Source: Perkinsus chesapeaki (Eukaryota > Perkinsozoa > Perkinsida > Perkinsidae). Taken from it: 52,672 bases of DNA. The notes below the pieces were generated by a model. It searched no databases. It was not told the DNA's origin and was given only the letters and a program-made list of their open reading frames with translations. The translations under genes and the position numbers were made by a program. Within the stretch, counting starts at the first letter, position 1. Each line of letters starts with the position of its first letter. The stretch is from NCBI GenBank assembly GCA_013115145.1, contig JAAPAO010000206.1:1-52672 (forward strand), written 5' to 3'. Below, piece by piece: positions 20,840 to 31,928 of this stretch.

Positions 20840-23800
20840 ATGAAGATAGTTGCCGAATGTAGGTATGAAAGGCTGGGTGGAGTCTCTGACATCGAAGCTG
20901 CGGTTGACCTGCTGTATGATAAGGCGTTAGCTGATCCACGTAAGTTGATAGCATGTGGAAACGAGGTGTTGTTATGATGATATGCTGCGAAAGTCACTAC
21001 CCGGATTTGAACTGGGGTTGTCTCGGCCACAACGTGACGTCCTGACCACTAGACGATAGCGACTCCAACTATTTTAATAGAGCGGTTACCTCGGCAAAAA
21101 GTCGGTAGATTTGAACCGTATAGGTACACGCGCTCACTTTGACAAAACTCAGAAGAAAATGGGACATATCAGAAAACGCATGCAGACCTTCCTTGTGAGC
21201 TACGTTGGAGGCCCGGCCACCTATGATGAGGAGGATCTAAAACCTGTAGAGACGGCAGCAACGAACTGGGGCTAAAATGGGGGCAGGTTCATTACAATAT
21301 GAATATTATGGATTATCACTTCGATGCCATGTTGGAGCATTTGGGCTCCTCGCTGGCTGAGATGGGAACTCATCCCGAGGCCATTGCAGATTGTATGCAG
21401 CTTCTGGGGAGGGTCCGGAAGTATATCACTACCGGATGTGAGAAGGCAGTTATGAGGTTAGTGTTGAGCATCAACTTAGGCACGGTGCGAAGAGCGTTGG
21501 CGAGGAAGGCACGAGAGCAAGGGAGAGACGAACTGTTTTTGGAATTGGGAGAAAGTGGAGGAATTGAGAATTTTATGACTAGAACGTAAGTCAGTCCGCA
21601 GGTGAGGGTCTCCATGGGGAACTTTTGAGGAGTTGGATTCATTTTCGGAAGATATTAGTTATACTATGATAATAGTTTTCGTACAGTACTGGTGAACCTC
21701 GCTATGCAGTTGGTGCGAAGTCCTATGGGTTAGATTATAATGAATCTTTATGATGATCTGACCCATAGGACTTCACGCCTATTAATGAATGACAATGTAA
21801 CGTATTAGATATATTATAAGTAATAATTATATTAATAATATCATTGTCAATTTATAATGGTATACACCCATGGTGTTGTTGGATTCATAAACTTCCTCAT
21901 CGAAGCTCTGCGGTATTCCAGCCTGCCGTTGTATAAATTTCATTCGTCACTTCTTCTGACTCATATAGCTATACGTTTCTCATCGTGGCGCCCGTAGCAT
22001 CCCTCGAACTATCCTGAGCTTTGAGCGGCTCCTATAAATCCAGAAGTAGATATTCGACTGATGGTGTTGTTCATACCGATTTTTTGGTAAGGTACGATAT
22101 CGTTAAGGTGGATGACAGGCTGAGGACATTCTTCAAGGGCAAAGACTTGGACGCTATCAAGCACCGGCAAACACTGTAGGCTAATTTCGAGTGTATTACG
22201 ATCCAGCATGTGCCCCCATCTTACGCATTATTAACTCAATTCACAATGTTACGGCAATACAATTCAACCGTGATGAACTGATGCAATGATAATCTTTAAT
22301 GTTGTGGAATGAGCGAGTGTGAATTAGATGCTTGTCTATGATTGTCAAGATATCATTGAACGTTCTGGTCAGGTATATGTGCGAGCTTCTGGGTGGCCCT
22401 CGCATGTATGAAGGGCGAAGTATGGTAGAAATACACGATAATTTGAAGATCAACGATTATCTATTTGACTGCTTCATAATGGACGCGGAGAGAGCACTGC
22501 ATGGTGAGCTCTTGGGGATGGGAGTGGTAGAGAATAGTTTAATCTTTTCATAATCCCGAGGATCTATTTTCCGCAAGGGTCATTTCCGGTCGATCGGAGA
22601 ACGACAGAATCGCGGTCATCAGTGAGCGAAGCTGCTGAATTAGCTATTTACTTTTCTCGAAGGAGCCGATAAGCGAGGCTTCTCCGCCCACTAGTACGCG
22701 GGCTGAGCTGATAAATAACAGCCATCATCATCACCACCGTCAAGTTTCGCGAAACAAGAGCTGCTGCTGGGCTGATTTGAGCCTTATTTCCTGGCGACGA
22801 TGCTCTTGGTAATATCCAGCAGCTCAGTCCAATCCTGCAGGGTCTTTGAGAAGCTGCCTTTGGAGCCTTCTTTTTGGTATTAAATTCGTGCTTTACATAA
22901 TTTCGGCGTTAATTAGAAAATTAAGTATTCCAGGCTGAAGGGTTTGAGTTAATTTCGTGGTATAGCAGTTGCGATATCGCCGTTCATCGTTGGTGGTAAT
23001 TGGCAGGCCTCAACCTGACTGAGGATCTTCACGACATAGTTGTATCGACACTAGAAGATCAGCGGAAATATATAGTCAAAGGGCACAACGACGGGGATAC
23101 AGTCAAACTAGTCGACGGAAAAACGGTATGAAAAATCAAAGCTGATCTTGGAATATCGTCTAGATTCTCGAACGAGTTGGCGGGGAGATGAACGTCGAGG
23201 CGGTCGTGGAGACGATGTAAGGAGCTCGGAACAATCTAATGACTGAGTTGGTCAGGTATTTCGGAGCCCAACGAGATCCGAGGATCAAATTCTTTTTTGT
23301 GATGGAGAAGGAGAAGTTGACTGCCGTTAAGAGGAAGGTTTCCGAGTTCCTTTGCGGAGCTTTGGGAGGCCAATCTTCGTAAGTATAAAAAATAGCTCAA
23401 TTGTGCTACAGGCTGAGTAGGATTGACGTGAATATCGTTCGAGCCGCTCACTACCCTATGAACATCGGAGATCATCAGTTCGATGCTCTGGTTGAAAACT
23501 TAGCAGCGGCGATGGAACTGATGGAAGTAGAAGGTTCGGTTAAGTCGGATGTGTTGGACGTTGTCAGTCATGTAAGCTGGGATCGTTGTAGGGTTTGTAG
23601 TTTGCTCTGAGCAGTTGCGGGGAGAGATTACCGCTGGCGCCACAAGTCGATTGGAGATCGCTCGAAAGAAGACAGAATCGGCAGGTGAGGTCGTTCGCGT
23701 ATCTTAGTGAGTGTTGCTGCGTGTTGGATATCTCTGTACCGAACTTGGCTCAATGTTCTCGAAGGACGTTTTTCAGGCACCGATGGGTTATATAAGACTA

Positions 23801-26800
23801 TTGGAGGAGATGACGGTGTTGTGAAGCTAGTCGATGAGCTGTAAGTTCTCCGTTAAAGAGAGGAGCTTCGGACTCTAGGATATTTAATATTTATTTGCCA
23901 AATTAAATTAGGTCTTCACTGTTACTAAATAGATCTTGAAACGGTGTAGAAGAATTGAAGCCTGTATAGACTCCATACATGCCCCAGCTCTTCTACGTTA
24001 TGTCAAGCCTCCATACTATGGAGGCTGCTTTAGAATTATATTAAAGGTTGACTCTTTACTAGTAAGGTTAATGCTGTAATTGAATGCACATTGTGGTATA
24101 GTGGTAAATGAGCTCTTGTTACTACTTATTGCAGATCCTTTAATAATTTCTCATCACTGTCCTATGAGTTGCTCCTTGTCATTCACTACTTCGCATCCCT
24201 AATAAGGATACATTGTTATTGGAGATTATGTTCAATTTCTCTCGGAATTTGAGGCCATAGAAGCGTTTGTTCAGCAGTGAGCTACACGTTGGGAAACCTA
24301 GATTGTAAAAACGCTAACGACCATAAGCGCATTGCCTTTTTTGCCTTCAAGCGGCGATTTTCAGGTATAAAATATGTCTTGTGGATGATCGCATTAAAAA
24401 GTTCTTCCAAGGGGAAAAGCTTGAGAGTGTAAAAGCGAACCAGACAGTCTTCCTACAGCAATTGCTGGGTGGATCGGCAGAGTAGGTCATCCGAAATCTC
24501 GCATAGCAGAAGCCAGCGGTCGGGATATCGAAGCATTCGGAGCTTTTTCCTGAGGGATTCCCTCGCAATAGACTAAGTTTGATAGCTCCCCTTCGGGCGT
24601 CGTTACATGTGATTTGAACTCCTTCCTCCCATCACCGCAGATGGTCCAGAGTCTGGACCATTCTGCCGATAATGGGCAGTGAGCTGCTGTAAAGTTTTAA
24701 ATTGAACGAGGTAAACTATCAGTGATTTGATAGGACTAAATCCATCTCCGCTAACGGTTGAAACGGTCCTTAGTAATGAGCAGTACATGCTGCAGCAATC
24801 ACGCTGGTCTATTTTAGGGCTACGGCCCGTAACATTGCCTCCTGATCCTTCAATCCCGTCTCGAGGCTCAGAGCGCCTCAAGTCAATATTGCTTGACGCT
24901 GCATCTGTTAAAACATTTTCGCGCGAATCTCTCAATGGGTGGGAGTTGGTCTCGAGTATGGAGGCATCTCGGTTCATCAGGTACAATGGCCGGGACTTAC
25001 CAAGAATTCATCAAACCATACAGATTCAAGATTGGCAATTCGACGCCTTCATGGATAATGCTCGGAAGGCGTTCGCGAATCTGGGGTAAGCAGCACCGAT
25101 TTCAGTCGTGGTGGAATCATTATTTTCAGAACTGATGACGATACCATCGACGAGTGTACGGTTTTGATGGAGACGACGAGGCGGGTGAGCTTTGGTGAGA
25201 AATGTTGGTGTAGGAAAATGGTCCGCAATAGGATGTCGTTTCGGAGGAGAACAGACAGTTTGATGTACGCCAGATGATGCATGATGCCCACAAGAAGGTT
25301 CTGTATGAGAGAATAGGCGGCGAAGTTAGTAAGTGGAGGAGGCGTAGTTAATTTTCACTAGAGTCATAACACATTACAATATCCCGGTATTTGTATGTTA
25401 TATTGCTTCCAATTGATAAGGCGAAGGTGCCTTTATGGTAAGGCGGAAATAGTGAAGGGTATATCGGGCATGCCTCCCATTGGAGGCGTGCAACGGAACT
25501 AATTGCATTGTGTGCGCTGAACAACTTTGAGTTTGATTATCACTTTGCTCTCAGCCATTGCCAGACTCTGCGACTCCATGTATGCTGCTGCACTGGATGA
25601 CGATCGGCTACGGTTCTTTTTTGAGAAGAATAAGGCAAAGGTGAGGAGACGTTCTTGAGCGGAGCGAAGCATTTTACAGTCGGAATTAATTTGTGCAATC
25701 TTGAGATATATCTCAATGTGTGTACGAATGTATAGAATGTGTGGTGTATGTACGAAACAGAAGATCTTGTATTTTATCAAGTCCTTATGACCTCATAATA
25801 CCGATTCAATACATACCAACTACTATCCTATTATATATATTTATAGCTTATGCACCACCTTCATAGTAATCCCTTCTTCGGAAATGCGAAAAATTCAGTC
25901 TCCTCGGTGGTGATCAGGCAGTAGTGCACTGCCTGGCTGGTTGTCTAGTCCAGCTCTGGTAACCATAGTCTGGGACCAGTGGGTCGACTAATACTCCGGT
26001 CGAAAAGCGTTTTGACCCTATACGTGCCAGGCACTAGCTGCATTTGTCATTTATTATTGGTTATTAGGTTCAATCAATCAAGAAGAAGATGACCCAGTTC
26101 ATTTGCGGTGCTCTTGGTGGTGAGTCCACCCCGTACCAATCCCGAAGCTTTTTAATATTGGTTTGTCACTCTGAATTATTGTATAGAAGGCTGCATAACA
26201 TGCCCTAGAAAACTCCTTCACACCGAAGTCAGTCTAACTCTGGTCTCGGTCCGAGAAAATTCGAGCCTTCTCGAACAATCCATAACACTAAGCTCTTTCC
26301 CAACCTACTGATCGCCTTATCAGGCCCGACAACGTACGACATAGCGGACCTACGACCAGCCCATTACTCTATGAACATAACATCACATCACTTTGACGCG
26401 ATGCTGTCTATCGTGAAGGAGGTGACGGATCTCTGTTGATGGATTGTTAGTTGATCGTCAGATTCTTATAGGAGAGTTAGAATTTAACAGAACTGATGCC
26501 CGAGAAGTACTACGAGCACTTCAGCCAGTCAGAGGCGATATCATTAATGGATGTGAGACGCTTAATTGAGTCGTATCTTATCTTCTATTTTCAAATTCAA
26601 GAGAAGTTGGTTCTGATTCTGAATTTCTGAAGCTCCGTAAAATATCTTCTCAAGTAGGGTTTATATTTCACACTGCCGGTTCTTGAAACCGTTACAGTGT
26701 CGCCGTGAAACACCCAAAGCGGCGAGTGTAAATTGTCCGTATATCTTTCCGCTCACCTTCACAATACACGATGTGAATGGTGTTATGCATCAGCCAGAAC

Positions 26801-28815
26801 CGGTTTGGTATGTCCCAGATACAGTACGTTCAGAGATAGCCAAGCGGGCGACCGAGAAGGGCCTTGATCAGATGTTCCTCAGAGTTGGTAAGTGGATTGT
26901 ATAATCGCTGTTAGCAGTATAACGATCAGGGGAGTCCGAGGGCATCACAAGGATAACTGCATCACTCTTCTCGATTCTTGGAACCGACGCTAGATTGAAG
27001 CAGTTCTTCAAGCCGGACAAGCGTGATCGTATCAAGGAGGGGGTAACAGTATTCCTAGTGGATCGGTTTGGTGGCCCCAAAAACTACCAAGGTGAGGTCA
27101 TCTCAAAGGTGAGGTAGATGAATGTTCCTGATAGGCCGCGACCTTGCTGCAACCCACGCTGGCCTTGACATTACAGACTATCACTTCGATGCCTTTGTTG
27201 CTGATTTTTTGAGGTCACCAAAATCGAGTCTGGTATACTGTGACCATATTTTTCAGGGCGTTGGGGGCGAGTGGTATTGATGAGACTGTTGTGGATGAGC
27301 TACTCGTGACACTGGAGCCTTTGCGCTCGCAGGTCCGCGTTATTCCTGTTATCTCTGACGTCAGCAGTTGCTCAGGTTCTCGGACAAAAAGATGAAGTGC
27401 CGGCTGCTTTGATAAAGAATGGTCAAACCATTATCGAAAGGTTAGGAGGAGATGATCAACTTGAAACTCTTGTCGAAACTTTGTAAGCTCTCTACTTCTC
27501 ATCATGTAGTGTGCCCATCATTTGAACAGTGCTTTCCGATCGGCAGACAGCATTTACTCACAGTGACGCTATGACATATCAAATCTTTGGTCGTAGTGGT
27601 CTAAGCTTTTCTGAGACAAAAAGACTGCCGAGCGGAATTTTCAGTACCAAAAAACGACATAGTAGCCAACCGTATTTTAAACGCGCCTATGTGCGGCATC
27701 CAAGCATTATAATAACCGTGATGTATACAAACCTCCAAGTGCAGATTTGGTCGATGAAAGCTATCCTGGATGGAGCCGCCTTGTGCATCACTCGTTGTGT
27801 TTTAGAATAGAAAAGGTTGGGAATGACAATCGACTGGAGTTCTATTTCGAGAAGGGCCACTTTAAGCTGAGAAATATCCGCCGACGGTTGTACCAGTTCA
27901 TGTCCGGAGCATTCGGAGGGCCAGTTCAGTAAGCTCAGTTTTTTATCCAGAAAAATACAATTCACTAGATACGACGCTGATCGGTTGAAGCCAGCACATT
28001 ACGATATGAACATCACCGATTTCCACTTTGACGCTTTCATTTCCGTCTGGACGGCCACATGTGAGTTGGCCAGAGTAGTCGACTCCTATTAGTCTCTGAC
28101 CGCAGGTAAGGAGTTCGACGTTGATAGTGAGTCCACGGAAGATTCAATCGAAGTGCTGAATGGAGTTAGATCGGCAATAACAGGAGGGTGCGTTATACGG
28201 ATGGAAATGTCACGCAAAAAGGTATATGCCTCGAAATGCTGATGCTGGCCGAAGCTGGTGGCAGGCTCAGCTGGAAAGCCCTGAGCAGCTCTTTGAACGT
28301 CTTGGCAAAAAAGAGGGTATCATAAAGATTACCGATAAGCTGTACACCATGGTTACCAGAGACCATCGTGAGTTACGCACCATTGCGATGTTTGAGGTGC
28401 TCTTATAGGTATTAATATGTTCTTCGAGGGTTCTAAATTGAAGGCCTTATGGAAGGGATTCACAACATATTTTATACAGGCTCTTGGAGGACCACAAGAG
28501 TATCGTGGGCGAGGCCTTGGTGAAGTTCACGGAGTAAATGACTAGGAGATTGATCGTCATCTGCACATGTTATTTCAGACCTTAGCGATCAATGACTATC
28601 ATCTAGACTGCTTTTTACAGCTACTTAACAGATCACAGCTTCAGCTTGGATTTGACCGCGAGACTTGTGATGATACTTTCGTAACATGATGCACGGCTTC
28701 ACCGGCTCAAGGCTTTTCGGTTTAGGCACAATTCGAGAAGCTTCGCCCTCAAATACTTCATGCACATTATGTGAGATCTGGTTATGTTCACACTGATGCT
28801 TCCTTTGATATCTAA
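20840..28815 (+). CDS. Octa-domain truncated haemoglobin (eight tandem trHb domains)
   Basis: One gene of about 32 exons and about 1,075 codons. Exon-by-exon splicing keeps frame through eight group-1-type truncated globin domains with only two or three doubtful junctions. Domain starts: D1 20840 (YERLGGVSDIEAAV), D2 21480 (LFLELGESGGIENF), D3 23164 (ILERVGGEMNVEAV), D4 23777 (LYKTIGGDDGVVKL), D5 25232 (VLYERIGGEVTIARL), D6 26819 (MFLRVGESEGITRI), D7 27376 (IIERLGGDDQLETL), D8 28265 (LFERLGKKEGIIKI). Every domain then has the CD/E region, a GG turn (degenerate only in spacing), the proximal F8 His and the G helix (for example NIMDYHFDAMLEHL, KINDYLFDCFI, DITDYHFDAF). B10 is Tyr in D1-D5 and D8, Phe in D6, Ile in D7. 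Haem binding and O2/NO chemistry are family knowledge. No signal peptide is seen, so it is probably cytosolic. Most introns are 38-50 nt. The junction in the D5 G helix (about 26430-26480) is unresolved. Confidence 0.9.
20993..21063 (-). tRNA. tRNA-His(GUG)-like sequence, probably degenerate, inside intron 1 of the globin gene
   Basis: On the minus strand 71 nt fold as a cloverleaf. The acceptor is GTCGCTA/TAGTGAC, the D stem GTCT/GGAC, the anticodon loop TTGTGGC (anticodon GTG), and the T loop TTCAAAT. The sequence AGGACGTCACGTTGTGGC matches eukaryotic tRNA-His closely. Two stem mismatches weaken it: A-A in the anticodon stem (TCACG/CGAGA) and A-C in the T stem (CCCAG/CCGGG). It may be a decayed tRNA or tRNA-derived insertion rather than a working gene. 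It lies antisense in the intron 20940-21123. Confidence 0.7.
21717..21774. repeat. Inverted repeat, 19-bp arms, 20-nt loop
   Basis: The left arm GAAGTCCTATGGGTTAGAT (21717-21735) pairs with 21756-21774, with one G-T wobble. It lies in the 506-nt intron (21586-22091) of the globin gene, one of its few long introns. Confidence 0.95.
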
Positions 28816-29898
28816 TGCTACTCATCTGCAGCATTCATGCAGCCGTACAAGTGGTGTTCGATAATGGGATGTTGCGTTGAATGAAGTACAAGAATGCTTG
28901 ATAGCTGGCAATATATCCAATTGTCTGATCCAAGCTATATCCAAGCTGACAATAGCTGACTTCATTGATAGTGAGAGAGAGCGAGAACTTCAACACCAAG
29001 GCATCTCTGAGCAAAGGCTTACATTGTCCGTCTCTACAAAAACTAACGACCCTACAGTAGGGTCCCTACCACTAATTTGGTAAAGGCTTCACTAGTAGTT
29101 ATCATGCCGCAACCTCGTGAACGAAACACCGAGCTAGTGGTACTAGCTGGTACTAGCCTAGTACGTATGCCTGTGCAGACATTTAGCGAAGAAAGAACCG
29201 CGCAAGGACGACATGGCTAATATTTAATCGCCCATGGGCCATGATTCACGGAGGTAACGCTCTACGTCATAACGGTAACGCTCTATAGTGACAACACTGA
29301 GAACATAGAGCCTCAGGAAGTCTATTACTTCAAGATATTACTATCAAAGGCAGCATCTTCAGAGTTATGCTTATGGTAAGGACCAATCAAAAGCCCCCCC
29401 CGCGTGGTTCTCCAGTTCCCAGCTACATCTTCCTCTCAGAATGACGCGGCACGCAGGTACTTTTAACCTCAACAAGCAGAAAATCTTTGTGGCAAAAAGC
29501 ACCAGAAAAAACAGAGTCATGCGAGAACCTCTTCGGGGCGTTTTATAACTTCATAAAATGAGAACTCTAATGACGCATCCGAAGTCTCAATCAAACGCAG
29601 GATGGCAATTTGTCAAGGGAGGGCGCAAAGACGCACTGCATTTCTGCGTCTCAAGGTCGTGTACAAGCCCAGACTCAATTGACTCGCCGTTGCTGAATAA
29701 TCCAACATTCAACAGCAACGTCAATGAGCCAGCTGATGGTTACTAACTTAGTAATACTAAGATCTGTAGCTCTCCCACAGTCTTATGAATCATAAGCTTA
29801 TGATACCAGACAAGGGCACCTTAGCATTTGTCGACTGCTGTTATACTTAATAGACTTACGTCTGAACTTTTTAGCTATGTGCCTCATGTCTAAGAGTT
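28816..29898. other. Spacer, no supported gene
   Basis: Short frames at 28877-29083 and 29558-29746 have no recognisable motif. They could be decayed parts of the retroelement whose end follows, but I cannot show it. Confidence 0.4.
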
Positions 29899-30563
29899 AT
29901 GTGGCTTGGTCAGGCACCGCATTCGACAGGTTCATTACAGTCGACTTACAAACCCTTACAAAGGGCTGTACGAAGTTCGAGGCAGAGAGAATGCTTGCAG
30001 TGCGTTGTGCGGACTAGCAAGAATGGTGCATTTTTACAACTCTTATCTGGGCACTCTCCTTTGTTAAACGCCTATGTGTATCGCCCTGGCATAAATGTCG
30101 AGGCTCATGATACAAACTGTAACCACTGTGGAGTGATCGATGATAGCTCACGCTTACTGCTTGATTGTAGGCGACCGGATCGGTCACGTTTTCGGCCTTC
30201 CTTTGTAGACGAGAACGGAACTCTCGGGCAGATAACAATCAGTGTGAATCGTTGTGCAGCGACCGCTAACTTTTGTGAGAAGATATATTTCAGACACTTG
30301 AGGAATGGAGGTTGAGAGCATTGAACAGCCTTACTGGGTTCATGGGGGGGCGCCTGATTTGAGTGTAGCTGCGTGGCAAGACTGAATACTTCGAGTCCTA
30401 GAGATGAAGCTTGTGGTCTCGCACCTTGGGAGCCATTGTTTCTTTGATAGTTATACACAGGCCCTTGGTCGCGTAAGTGAATTCTGCCAGGAGGAGTAGG
30501 ATCTCTTGATACTAGTTACATTCGTATTCGGTGAACCATACAGTGAATATAACAGTATAGGTA
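29899..30563 (+). mobile_element. Non-LTR retroelement 3' end, copy 2 (C-terminal coding remnant plus 3' UTR)
   Basis: The open frame 29899-30315 contains LLSGHSPLLNAYVYRPGI followed by CNHCGVIDDSSRLLLDC. This is the typical C-terminal region of reverse-transcriptase polyproteins, after the RNase H/thumb, with a degenerate zinc knuckle (CxxC..xxC). The segment 30287-30563 is shared with copy 1 at 2458-2692 and includes a nearly identical block of about 180 bp. The element is 5'-truncated; no RT catalytic motif (YxDD) is present in the window. Confidence 0.7.
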
Positions 30564-31496
30564 ATACCTATTAGGTTACCTATTTGCAGTGCTACATGCA
30601 TAAGCCATGCTTTTGACACCCCTTGATGTTATGGTGGCAGAGTCTGCCAGGCAGACCTGCTATTCCCGCTGGTGGCTCGCAAAAGTAAGTATAGTGATTC
30701 AGGGAATAGTTTTTCGGAAAAACTTTTTCCTGTATTAAGATAATAAGATGAATGCAATAACTACCGCACTCACAATGACTACTAACTGAATGCACTTCAG
30801 GCTAGTTGACACCGACCTAGGGGGGGCACAGGAAAAATATGTTGGACCTTAGTGTGCTTATTTGCAACGATTATCGACATTCTGATGTGCTTTAGTAAAG
30901 CCGGAAATATACCGAAATCGATTGGCCTCAAACTTATACGGTGAGTGTCTGCTGATTGATAATTGTTATGCTGGGGTTTAATCGGAGCGGTGGGAGATCT
31001 AGCAGACACTAGACGAAGAAGGAATGCTGAGCCTGCCTCAAATGAGTTTATAGTTACAGCGCTTTATGCTGATGTCATATTTAGTGTAAAAGCTTTCTGA
31101 ATTACACGAAGCAATCATTAACCGTCAGATGACAGGTAAAGTCGTTTGTATAGCCGACAAGGATCAATTCGATCAACATACATTGTGATAAGGTTAATAG
31201 CATGCCAATCGCTGGTGCCGTTATGTTTGCACTTGATCTTGTTTTGTTATCGTTTGAGAACCCCAGTAGTACATAAAGGGTTCACTATAAACTAAACACA
31301 CTGAAGCGTGAAATGGAGCAACAAGAATAAGCCCAGAAGGCGAGTATGGCGTAGGGTCAAGAATCAAAAGGCGAATGATTGGGACACACAACCCAGACAG
31401 TTAGTCATCTCTTAAGTGGCGTGAAGACCAATAGAAGTCATGGACTCTTCCTGTGCGCTACTGAATATCATCGTGTGATCTTCTACTAGTACAACT
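30564..31496. other. Spacer
   Basis: Begins with a short palindromic run (TAGGTAATACCTATTAGGTTACCTA) at the retroelement end. No supported gene follows. Confidence 0.4.
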
Positions 31497-31928
31497 TTAC
31501 TCTTCGCAGCTCATAGCATCATACATTTCACCGGCAGTGACATGGTCTATTATCGCACCTTCAGCCGGCTCTTCGTCACCTACATATAGGTCACAAGAGT
31601 CACTATCCCCGGGGAATTCCAAGATATTTAAACCTCTAGACTCTACTCCTCCAGGGATGATATTCCTGTCGTTCAATGCTTGTACGAATTGTTCAAGGTC
31701 CTCGAGATCCCAATGAAACTCAAAATATATGTCCCCATCGCGTTCGATGTAATCAGAGGAGACTGTAGCACATGGACCATTTGCAATAAACATGCGGGAA
31801 GGTTGGGTATCGTCATTAGGATATAGGATGGTGAGCCTCTCGTTGCCATTTTCCCACACTCCCCCATACACCAAAGGTTGACGGTCAATATTTTGTTGAG
31901 CCGTTACGACAATGCTGATTGTTGTATC
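31497..31928 (-). CDS. Unknown acidic protein, 3' exon
   Basis: The frame from an acceptor-like TTAAG (about 31929) to the stop at 31497 reads, in part, QNIDRQPLVYGGVWENGNER, later FEFHWDLEDLEQFVQALNDR and GDEEPAEGAIIDHVTAGEMY. It has no ATG at its start, so an upstream exon at higher coordinates is expected. The composition is acidic and globular-looking. No family recognised. The neighbouring 31939-32157 minus frame overlaps a hairpin and is not convincing as the missing exon. Confidence 0.5.
   Translation of the reverse strand, partial: DTTISIVVTAQQNIDRQPLVYGGVWENGNERLTILYPNDDTQPSRMFIANGPCATVSSDYIERDGDIYFEFHWDLEDLEQFVQALNDRNIIPGGVESRGLNILEFPGDSDSCDLYVGDEEPAEGAIIDHVTAGEMYDAMSCEE

Noticed and set aside
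21299-21589. Unspliced reading through 21438-21479 in the globin gene
   Set aside because: The frame is open, but the GTGAG donor and CTTAG acceptor match the equivalent intron before the D6 linker (26553-26818), and splicing gives the better linker alignment.
23745-23756. Second spliced-leader-like match (TTGGCTCAA)
   Set aside because: Only nine or so bases match and it lies inside an intron of the globin gene; this is expected by chance.
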